Assembly: GCA_027625915.1 (NCBI GenBank)
Contig: JANTQA010000047.1
Span: 1,488,001-1,552,000, forward strand
Origin: Anaeramoeba flamelloides
Lineage: Eukaryota; Metamonada; Anaeramoebidae
Length of the DNA: 64,000 bases
Direction of reading: 5' to 3'
The notes beneath the pieces are model-generated. The model was not told the origin of the DNA. It ran no database searches and saw nothing but the letters and a program-made list of their open reading frames with translations. Below, piece by piece: positions 42,963 through 52,567 of the stretch (positions are counted from its first letter, which is position 1; the number at the start of each line of letters is the position of its first letter). The position numbers were made by a program, and so were the translations under genes.

Positions 42963-45532
42963 TATTTTTAGTTTTATCAAAAATATTAATAATAATGTTT
43001 TTTTTCTTCCAAAAATCTGTTGTTTACAATTAATTTTTTTTTTCTCTTTAATGTAATCAAAATATATTAGTTTAAACAATGAATTAAGTAAACAATTGAT
43101 TTTTTTATTAATTGAAATAAATAGTATTTTATTTAGAATATTACTCATTTCCAAATGAAAACGTAGAAAAATCCCATTAAGATTGAAAAAAAAAAAATGA
43201 AAAAGAATTATAGACAAATAACTTTTGAATAAACATTTCTATCAACAATTTGAATTTTTTTTTTTTTAATTATTTTTTTAATTTTTAGAACTATTTTTAA
43301 CAGTTACAAGTTATAGATATAAATTAAAATATATTTTGAGAGGTTATATATAATTGTTAAAGTAACAAGCAGTGTTAACAAAACTAATTGTTCAAATAAT
43401 AATATTAATACTAAAATATAAAAATATTTTTGAAGAAAATCAATAGTTAACTTTGTTTCTTTCAAGTGTACCAACATTTTTTTCAAAGATTAATCATTTT
43501 TTTATAAAGGCCTTGGAAGATTAAATAAGAAATAAGTAGAATAATACCAATCCAATATTACTTGATATCCATATGGAATAAAACTAATTAACCAATCAAC
43601 AGATTATCTTAAAAGTTCCAAAAATTCAATTTCTGAAAAACACATATTGAGAAAAACAACAACGTTCATTTTGATATCCCATTAAAGATCAAATAAAATT
43701 TCAAATAGAAATCCAAATGGTTTCTCTACGTGCATTTCTACTTGCCTCAAGTAACATTAGAATATGTTCTTTTTATCCAATGTCTCGCAATCTTGTAATA
43801 AAAAATAATTTTACAAATGAATTAAATTTCAAAAAAAAAATAGAAAAAACAGTAAAATGAGAAAAAAGGTCAAAAAATTATTTTCTATTTTGAAATTTTT
43901 AAAATTCTAATTGTTATTCTAATATTAATTCGAATCCTTAAAATATGGAATTCCTCTACTACTGTGCTACATTGACTTGAAAATTATTCATATATATAGA
44001 AACTAAATTTCATAATAAATGGTACATGTTACATTAGAATTTTAAATTTTATTTGTATTGTTTTGAATTTTCCCCCCTCACAATGAAAAGTTTGAAATTA
44101 AATCAATTTTTCTTTTATTTTATTTTTTCCACAGTATTTTGTTAAAATGGAAATTGAAAATGAAAATTTGGAAAGATGTAACAGATTAATCAATGAAAAA
44201 ATTGGTTTCAAATATAAAAAAGTTATTAGATTTAGTTGTTCAAATGGGTGGAGAATCGATAAATGGGTTTTTTAATTCTTTAAAATTTCTATTTTTTATA
44301 TAATTCATATTTCACAATTATGAGCCCAATTAGTTTTTTTTAGTTTTTTCATTTTATTTAATACATTTTTAGAAGAAAAAAAAATTATTTCTAGTGTATA
44401 GAACTGTATACTAAAATCGAAAACTTGATATTATATAGATAAATTCAATTTATAACAATAATTTTCTTTAAAATTTGATTTATAATGGGCCAATTATTTT
44501 GAATTACTTTTATATGTATAAGTATAAAAACAAAAGAAAAGAGAAAAAAAATAAAATTATAAAATAAAACGTGAGGGGGGAGCTGAGAAGCAATAATGGG
44601 GTTTTATGATTTTCAAATATGCTGTATTTAAGAAATTTCATAAAAAATAAGATCATGAAGATTGTGAAAATTAATAATGATTAACAAAAGATTTTATAAA
44701 AGGAATTTTTTTCTTTATTTATCACATAAGCTATTTTTTTTCTATAATAACTTTTGTTTTAGTATTAATCATGTCAAGAAGGTTCTTTTTTGTTTTCTTC
44801 TGAATGAAAAAATCTAAATCATTTATTTATTTATTTTGAGAAAGGAGTAATCAAAGAAAATTTAATAAATAAAAAAGAGAAGAAGAAAAATAATTAAAAT
44901 ATTAAAGTAAAAAAAAATATTATATCATTTACATGATCAAATTAAAAATTATCCAGGTCCTGAAACAGGAAGAGTAAAAACCCGATAGAAAAATTATTAG
45001 TAATAAATAAGATTCCACAAACTGTGATTAATAAATTGGTATTCTGCGACTCCGAATAGATGGGCACTATTTACCCAAATTTGTATATTTTTTTACTATT
45101 TTAAAAAATCTAAATCATAGTAATAATCAAATACTTGATCGGTATTTATCCAATTAAAACATACTGACAATACAAAAGAGACGTTTATATCTGAATCAAG
45201 GAACCACATTTAAGGCGAAGCAAAAAGCCACCTCCCATTTCTCTTTTCCAATTCTTTTCCACTAAAATTAAAATTATACAATTATTTTATTTCTTATTCT
45301 CTACTTTTTTCTTTTTACTGTAAAAAATTTTTCAAAATAAAAAAAAGAAAAATTTATTTTTATAGATAAAAAAAAAAGGAAAATGGAAAAAAGTAAATGG
45401 GAAAATAATAAAAATGAAAATATTAAGGTTAAAAATATAGAATTAATTTAATTGTATTTTATTTCTTATTTAAATTGGATTTTAATAATAGTTATAAATA
45501 GTTTTAAGAGTATTTAATTATTATTAAAATAC
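42963..45532. other. AT-rich intergenic DNA with a possible orphan exon
   Basis: At 44113-44134 a pyrimidine tract ends in CCACAG and is followed by a frame containing an ATG (44147-44275, 42 codons) with protein-like composition (MEIENENLERCNRLINEKIG, ending GWRIDKWVF). It could be a terminal exon of an unrecognised gene or a decayed one; no upstream exon was found. Frames at 42957-43217 and 43304-43486 (minus) look random. Confidence 0.3.
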
Positions 45533-47809
45533 TTAATTATTCACTCCACCCTTCCCACCTTTCTTCTCCTTCCCCATTTCTTCTCCTTCCCTTTTCACCT
45601 TTTTTTCGATATCATTTTTCACTTTTTCTTCAATATCATTTTTCACCTTTTCTTCGATATCATTTTTAGAACTCTCGTTCATTTCATTTCCATTCTTTTT
45701 TTCTTCTATTCCGCCCTTTTTATTGGATTCTATATTGAGTTCCCCTTTATCATTCTTTTCTTCTTCTTTTGTTTCTTTTTCTTTAGCAAGATCCTTTTTT
45801 TTATCGTCAATTTGTAAATTATTATTTTTTTTCTGAGCAAGTTGAGAAAGTCTCAATTTTCTTTCTTGTTGGTTTAATTTTTTCGGAAGAGTGGGTGGTG
45901 GCCCATCACTTTTTCTTAAAATTTGAACAAAATTTAATGATACAGACATTCTCTTTGAAGACATGTTCTTCTGGGATAATCGGTTTCTTGATTTGTGATT
46001 CATTAAAGCAATCGTCAATCTTTTTCTGTCTGTATTCATTTTGGAATATTTCCGGTTGCCTCTTCTGCCGCCCCCAATTTTCCTATTTCGGATTTTGTTG
46101 TGGTTTTGATTATTATTTTGAATCTGATTTTTATTTTGATTTTGAATTTTATTTTGGCTTGGTCTTTGGTTTTTGTTTGGGTTTTGGGCTTGTCTTTTGC
46201 TATTGTTGTGGTTGTGGATAACATTCGAAGAATGATACCGAACTGTAATCGGGGAAGTTGAAGTGATCTTCTTCTGTATTTGTTCCACTTCAATGATTCC
46301 AAAAACATCAGTGTTTGAAAAGGAACCAGTTTTAGGATCTGGCGGGGATAAATTTTTTAATATTTTTAGGATCGATAGGTTAATTAAAAACATTTCGATG
46401 ATTTTTTTTGATAATTTTGCATTTTTTCTTTGAATAACTTTTTTTGTGTTTTTTTTCCCCACCAATTCATCTACCAGCTCTGTCATCACTTTGATCCATT
46501 TCTGTTTTTTTTTTTCAGTGATTGCGCACACAGTTAAAGTCTTTTTTTGGCCAACTATTAAGAAAGCATTTTTCAGTTTGTCTGTGTTCGGCATATCTTG
46601 GATCCAAGAACCATTAACATCAATCGACTTTTTAAATTTGTATTTTGAAAACTTTTTTGAGCAATAGATCAAGACATCATTAAATAAAAAAAAATGCCTC
46701 TTTTGAATATTGCCATAGGGGCTAACTTTTTGAAACGTTTGTGAGCGCACTAATCGCCTCCCATTTTTGACAACCTTGAATTTTGCCATGTGGGATTGCA
46801 ATTCATACAATTCTCTTTGCTGTTCCAAGACATTCAAATGTTGATTGATCTCATTGGCAACCTTTTGAATATACCCGATGGTTTCGTTGATGTCTTGGTA
46901 ATCGGGGTGCTCTTTGTCAGTGTATTTTAAGATTTCCGATAACAGCAAATTGTATCGTGGAAGTCGTTGGATTGGCAAAATTAAAAAGGATGTTAAATCC
47001 AAGTTTTGTGCTTCCTGTGAATGCTTTGTGTCCATTAAAAAATTTTGTAAACTGTCTCCCTTTTCTCTTAACGTTGTTAACAACTTGATCCCTTCTTCGT
47101 ACCCTTCGCAATAGTGTGTATACAGTTTTGGTAAAACCCTCCATTCTTGGAAACATTTTCCGATTAAAACAGTTTTTTTTGTCTTTGGTTGTTGTTCTGT
47201 TTGGTTTTCTTTTTTTTTTTCTTCTTTTTGTTCTTTTTGTTCTTTTTGTTCTATTTTTTTTTGTTCTATTTGTTTTTGTTTTATTTGTTTTTCTTTTTGT
47301 TTTTGTTTTTCTTTTTCGGGTTTTTTTTCTGTTTTTTTTTTTCTTGGTTTATTTCCTCCTTTTTTGTTTTCATTTTCACACTCATTTTTGGTTTGGCTCT
47401 TGCCATTGGCTCCATTCAAGTTTTGTTCGTGGGTCCTTTCTCTACCAAGTCTTTCCTCCAAAGAAGTTAATATCGTTTTTGAATGATAATCAGAAAGCGC
47501 TTCAACATTTTGAAAAATGGTTGTGTATTCAAGTTGTGATAAAGTGAATTTTTTGTTGCTACGCTTTTTTGAACTCACATTGAAAGTTGGAGAGCTTTGG
47601 TTTGTGCTTGTCTTACCAGAAAGTGGGTTGGCAAATATTTTTATCAAAATTTTTAATCGATCACAATACGTTTGTTCAGTTGATATCAGTTCGTCTAAAC
47701 CTCTTTCTCTGTTTTCAAATCGAATTTGTAACTTTTCTTTGTTTTTCAATGCTAAATATCTTTTTAACTGTCTTTGAATTAGAGATATTTCGTTTTCTTT
47801 TTCATTCAT
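45533..47809 (-). CDS. RhoGEF (DH-PH) protein
   Basis: 758 residues, single exon. The DH domain spans about 34-325: CR1 RERGLDELISTEQTYCDRLK, then FQEWRVLPKLYTHYCEGYEEG at about 220-240, and CR3 DLTSFLILPIQRLPRYNLLL at 271-290. It is interrupted at 128-212 by an ~85-residue Lys/Glu/Gln repeat in a loop position. The PH domain is at about 345-450 (HFFLFNDVLIYCSKK; W in QKWIKVM). The rest is low complexity: Gln/Asn/Lys at about 545-590 and C-terminal KNDIEEKV repeats. Dbl-family RhoGEFs load GTP on Rho/Rac and control actin and motility. ATG at 47809 follows an A-rich leader. The target GTPase is not predictable. Confidence 0.92.
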   Translation of the reverse strand: MNEKENEISLIQRQLKRYLALKNKEKLQIRFENRERGLDELISTEQTYCDRLKILIKIFANPLSGKTSTNQSSPTFNVSSKKRSNKKFTLSQLEYTTIFQNVEALSDYHSKTILTSLEERLGRERTHEQNLNGANGKSQTKNECENENKKGGNKPRKKKTEKKPEKEKQKQKEKQIKQKQIEQKKIEQKEQKEQKEEKKKENQTEQQPKTKKTVLIGKCFQEWRVLPKLYTHYCEGYEEGIKLLTTLREKGDSLQNFLMDTKHSQEAQNLDLTSFLILPIQRLPRYNLLLSEILKYTDKEHPDYQDINETIGYIQKVANEINQHLNVLEQQRELYELQSHMAKFKVVKNGRRLVRSQTFQKVSPYGNIQKRHFFLFNDVLIYCSKKFSKYKFKKSIDVNGSWIQDMPNTDKLKNAFLIVGQKKTLTVCAITEKKKQKWIKVMTELVDELVGKKNTKKVIQRKNAKLSKKIIEMFLINLSILKILKNLSPPDPKTGSFSNTDVFGIIEVEQIQKKITSTSPITVRYHSSNVIHNHNNSKRQAQNPNKNQRPSQNKIQNQNKNQIQNNNQNHNKIRNRKIGGGRRGNRKYSKMNTDRKRLTIALMNHKSRNRLSQKNMSSKRMSVSLNFVQILRKSDGPPPTLPKKLNQQERKLRLSQLAQKKNNNLQIDDKKKDLAKEKETKEEEKNDKGELNIESNKKGGIEEKKNGNEMNESSKNDIEEKVKNDIEEKVKNDIEKKVKREGEEMGKEKKGGKGGVNN

Positions 47810-48843
47810 TTTTTTTGGTTCTGAAAGAAATACTCATAAAATAGAAAAAATGAATGCGCAAAATTAGTGTTCTTTTGAGAGTTTTAACAAAATGAAATTA
47901 GATACAACTTTTACAAGAGTAAATGCGCTTTTCTGATATTTCACACTGTTTGTTTGAAATACACTTTACTGATTTTCAAAGAGATAAGTTTGAATTATTC
48001 GTTTTTGTAGTAGTTGAAATTGCTATTGAATTTTCAGAAATTTTCTTCATTAATTGACTTGGAAGTGAAATTTTTTCTTTTAGTGTTCTTATATTGGCTT
48101 TGGAAAAGAGTTGTGATTTGGGTTAATTTGGATCGATTGTTTGTATTTGAATTATCAATGGGATATAATTATCATTTCATTACCTTTTATCTTCTCGTTC
48201 CTTTTTTAACAAAGATACTTGCAAAGAAATCGATTGTAATTTGAGATTCTTATTTTTTTTTGTTCAATATATTGAGAAATTATAAATAAACGTGGAGTTT
48301 GAATTTTGTATTGAAAAATCAATAACCAGATGATATTTTCACCCATTGAATTATTGATTTTTGTCGAAGAAGTTTTTTCTTCGACTTTTTAAAAATGTAA
48401 AAAAAAATTTTAGATTTCCCAGCAACAAAAAAAACTTCTTTCTTTAATAACAAAAGGAAAATTTTCAAAAGAATTAATTGTTAAAAGATTTGTTTTTTGA
48501 AGATCTTTTTAGATTTTTTTTTTCGGTAGAATATTATTGTTGTTGTGATTCTAGAATTTTTTGGTTTGTTGATTTATTTTATTTTGGAAATTCGAACTCT
48601 TTTTTGCATTTGTATAAAAAAATAGTGAATAATATGTAAGTTGATAATTAGAAAGATTGTGAAAATAAATTGGAATTTATTGATGATAGTTTGTTTGGGG
48701 ATTGGTTGTGTTAGTATACTGATATTAAGTGATAGAATGTGTATGTTTATGATTTGAGAAAAAAAAAGTAGAATTTGTGAAAGATATTGATTAATCATGT
48801 TCTAAAAAAATTTAACACTTTAAATAGGTTAACTAAATGTGTT
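47810..48843. other. Intergenic DNA between the RhoGEF gene and tRNA-Tyr
   Basis: 5' flank of the RhoGEF gene. The frames at 48014-48244 (+) and 48574-48798 (-) are hydrophobic and lack domains. Confidence 0.4.
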
Positions 48844-48929
48844 CTCATCATAGCTCAGTTGGTAGAGCGGTTGACTGTAGTGGAATCATTGAAATCAATA
48901 GGTCACCTGTTCGAATCAGGTTGATGAGA
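48844..48929 (+). tRNA. tRNA-Tyr (GUA) with a 13-nt intron
   Basis: Full cloverleaf: acceptor CTCATCA (48844-48850) with TGATGAG (48922-48928), D-arm GCTC-AGTTGGTA-GAGC, anticodon stem GTTGA (48870-48874) with TCAAT (48895-48899), T-arm ACCTG-TTCGAAT-CAGGT, discriminator A. Anticodon GTA at 48877-48879. The 13 bases 48881-48893 after G37 do not fit the loop and form an intron at the canonical 37/38 position; tRNA-Tyr has an intron in most eukaryotes. Box A-like and box B (GTTCGAATC) promoter elements are internal. Confidence 0.95.
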
Positions 48930-48930
48930 A

Positions 48931-48938
48931 TTTTTTTT
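48931..48938 (+). terminator. RNA polymerase III T-run terminator
   Basis: Eight T directly after the tRNA-Tyr 3' end, the standard Pol III stop. Confidence 0.85.
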
Positions 48939-49030
48939 ACCCTTTTAATCTCATAGAGATCTTATTTAGAAGCAAAACTCGAGAGTTTTTATTTTTTTTT
49001 CAAAATTTATTTTCATTGAGATTATTAATT

Positions 49031-49438
49031 CACATGTGCAAAAAGTGATGTCTTTATATTTTAAGTTTTTTTACTAAATTTGTAATTTTTCCAAAAACTA
49101 TAAAACTTTTCATATGCGCCCCGACGGGAGAGGTATCTTGTTAACAAACCTGAGGTTTCTAATAGCAAAAAAAACAAATTAATTATCAAATAAAAATGTT
49201 TGGGGTTGTTTTTGTATTTTGATTTCTGAAAATTATTTTCTATTTTTGAATTTCTGTTTCTTCCCCAAACATTTTTATTCTATCATTGAATCGGATTTTT
49301 AGCTCTTAGAAACCTCAGGTTTGTTAACAAGATACCTCTCCCGTCGGGGCGCATATGAAAAGTTTTATAGTTTTTGGAAAAATTACAAATTTAGTAAAAA
49401 AACTTAAAATATAAAGACATCACTTTTTGCAGATGTGT
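49031..49438. mobile_element. Foldback element with ~138 bp arms (family F2), copy 1
   Basis: Arms 49031-49168 and 49301-49438 are near-perfect inverted copies. Ends: CACATGTGCAAAAAGTGATG on the left, GCAGATGTG on the right. The arms share an unusually GC-rich core, GCGCCCCGACGGGAGAGG, and the block TAACAAACCTGAGGTTTCTA. The ~130-base centre is unique. It begins about 100 bases after the tRNA-Tyr terminator. A second copy enters at 63786 and runs off the window. Confidence 0.9.
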
Positions 49439-49633
49439 TGTAGTAATCAGAAAAATAAATATTTTTTTTTTTTTTTTATAAAATTTTTTTCAGAATAGCA
49501 AAAATAAAAAGAAAAAATATTAATATTTAATAACTATCTTTTAAAATAATTTTAAAAAGTATTTGGCTGTTCTTACACAACTCAAAATCCGATCTTATTA
49601 TTTTTATAGTTATTTTTTATGGAAACAACTTAC

Positions 49634-50187
49634 ATATAAACTAAATTTCACTCAAATGTACCCGCCAAAAATACAAAATTCACTTTATTTTTCAGAATCA
49701 ACCATACAACGATTGTTTCGAAATACAAGAAATAATAAACTTTGTATTAGAGTCGATAATCAGAAAAGAAAAGCCTGAACAAACCATAGATTTCAAAAAA
49801 AAAAAAAAGTTAAAAAATTTTTTGGGCAAATTTCATTGAAACGTATCGTGCAGTATTCTCAATTTCTTTGAGAAATTAAAATTTTTGAAAATAAGATTTT
49901 TTACTATTAAATATATGTATTTTTGAAGAACATACAAAGCTTTAACCTTTCTTAATGTTAATTTTGAATTTCAAATATTTTTTTTTTCAAATTTAATTTT
50001 TAATAAAAAAAGAAAAGATATAAAAAAAAAAACAAAATACAAAACAAAAAAAATTTACATAATGATAAAAAATGATTTTGATCTAAAAATTAAAATTTTA
50101 TTTTGCAAAGAATAATGATTTAAACTCATAGAATGTGTTCTATTTCTTCAATAAAACTGGGAACCTTTGACTGAAAAAGAGTTTATA
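49634..50187. mobile_element. TIR element, family M4, first unit of a tandem pair
   Basis: Left end TATAAACTAAATTTCACTCA; right end reads TTTGACTGAAAAAGAGTTTA, its imperfect inverse. The interior has a near-coding patch (AATCAACCATACAACGATTG and on) that recurs in the next unit at about 50250-50330, but no intact frame. It is followed at once by a homologous unit sharing the TATA at the join. Confidence 0.72.
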
Positions 50188-50931
50188 TCTAAACTTTATT
50201 TCACTCAAAGTACGGAAACCAAAAATGAAAAATTTACTTTTTTTTTCAGAATCAACCAAACTTAGATTGTTTCGAAATATGAGAAACAATAAACTTCGTT
50301 TTTGAGTCGATAATTTATAAATGAAATACCCGAAATAATTATAAATTTCAAAAAAAAAAAAAATGTTAAAAAAATTTTGGCACCTTTTATTGAAAATCCT
50401 CTTACAAAATTTCTCAATTTCTTTAAAAAATTAAAATTGTTGAAAATAAGATTTTTTGAATCTTTACTATATTCATTTTAAAAAAAAATGCAAACTCTCA
50501 TCTTTCAGAAAACTAAATTGAGTTTAAAATACTTCTAATGACTCTAATTCAAAGATTCTTTTGACTACTCTTTGAATTAGGAGTCACAAATTTAGTCACT
50601 TCAAAACTCTCTCTTTAACAGATTAAGAGCTCTTGAGCACTTAACACTTACCAATAAATACAAACTCTCATTTTTCTGGATTTTTATTTGGAGTTTCAAA
50701 CATTTTTTTTTTTCAAATTGCCTTTTTAAAAGAGAAAAAAAAAAATAAAAAATAAAAAAAATAAAAAAGAAAATAAAAACAAAATACAAACAAAAAAAAA
50801 TTTACTAAATAAGAAAAAATGATTTTGATCTAAAAATTAAAATTTTATTTTGAGAAGAATAATGAATTAAACTCAAAGAATATGTTCTATTTTTTCAATA
50901 AAACTGGGAACCTTTGACTGAAAAAGAGTTT
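50186..50931. mobile_element. TIR element, family M4, second unit of a tandem pair
   Basis: Left end TATCTAAACTTTATTTCACT, right end identical to that of the first unit (CCTTTGACTGAAAAAGAGTT). It is collinear with unit one except for about 180 extra bases (about 50490-50670) that lie between two direct copies of CAAACTCTCAT and contain a hairpin, TCTAATTCAAAGA against TCTTTGAATTAGGA (about 50540-50585). It ends about 210 bases beyond the stop codon of the ankyrin-BTB gene. Confidence 0.72.
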
Positions 50932-51138
50932 ATATATTTATTTATTTGGTTATTATAAAAACAATTCAAGTTTAATTAAGTACAAAAATACAATAAATAA
51001 ATATATCAACTGATCAATCAATAAATATTTGTTCGTTAACCAAACAAACAAAAATAAAAATAACAAAACAAGCAAAAAAAGAAACCAAAACAAAAGTAAA
51101 AAACAGAAAAAAAAGCACAACAGAAAACAAAACTATAA

Positions 51139-52504
51139 TTAATTTTCAGCTTCACCCTTTAAATCTGTTGATTGTTGTTTGGCACTTTTCCAATTTTCAC
51201 CATAAAAAAGCATCATTTCGCATTCATAGAGTCTTAAAAGGCTAGATTTTTTATTTAATTGGTAATAAGAATTGACATCGTCCAATTCTTCTAAAAGGAA
51301 TTCCACATCATTATCGCCTGTAAATTTTATTGTGTCTGTGTATAAATAATCGATCAGCAATTCTAAGGTTTCATAAGATTTACCGGAATAATCCCTGACG
51401 TTTTCAATTTCGCTGATTAAAGTTAGGAACATTTGCGAATATAGACCGGATCTAGCAACAAGAACAAATTTATGGCATGGTATATAATCATTTTCAACAT
51501 TAATTGTGAAATCCATGGATTCCTCGTCTTCCAATAACAATTTCATGTCTTGAACTAACGAATTTCTTCTATAACATTCTAATACCTTTTCATCTAGTTG
51601 CAATTTTTCAACTATGGATGCCAAAAAAATTTTCTTTTTTTCGATCGTATCGCCCTTTTGCAATCTAAACCCAGAATAAAGAATTCTAAAGAATTCTTCC
51701 AAGTCTTGCTTTTTTATGTCCTTTTCCATTTTTTGGATTAATTCCTCTGTCAATTTTTGATTTAATCTTGTCTCAATAAAAATTTTATGAATTTTAATAC
51801 CATGTATTGCAAAGTCCGTATATAAACTCTCATCAAAAAGTTTTCCAAAATCCTGTTGGTAGGATAGAAAATTTTCAAGATGCTCTTCCAGCAAAATCTG
51901 TTTTTTTTTGGTGACGTACAAGTATGTTGAATAGGTACTCGAATCAGTATTCAGCCGCGATTCGATTGGCTCTTCAATATCTGAGCCAAAATTTATTAAC
52001 AAAGTTGCCATTTCTATATCTTTCTGTTTGTATGCCTCCATTAATGGAGAATAGCGCAGGCTTTTATTTTCTGTGTGAACACTGACACCATTTTCAACTA
52101 AAAATTTTACTGACTCTATATCGGCAAAAGAACGTATGATCGAATATAAAAAATTTTTGTTTTTATGATCAAGCTCTTTAAAATCGGTACCAAAATCACG
52201 AAACTTTTCTAAATAATGGATTTTTTTTTGTCTTCCAGATCTGAAATCATATGTATTTTCAAGTAAACAGTGTATTGGAAGCATTTCCTGTCGATTTATT
52301 ATTTCAGTATTTGCTCCATTTTTTAATAAAAGAATAAATTTGTCTAAATTAGTATAATTCTCGCAAAGTGTATGCAATGCTGTATTTCCTCTACAATCCA
52401 GTTGATCAATTTCAATTCCTTTTGAAATTAAAAATTTCATCATTTCGATATTACTTTCAAGTGAACAATGGAGAAGCGATTCATTATAATTATTCTACAA
52501 GAGA

Positions 52505-52567
<63 letters not shown>

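Noticed and set aside
47116-47547. 143-codon Phe/Val-rich plus-strand frame
   Set aside because: Antisense of the Lys/Glu/Gln insert in the RhoGEF DH domain.
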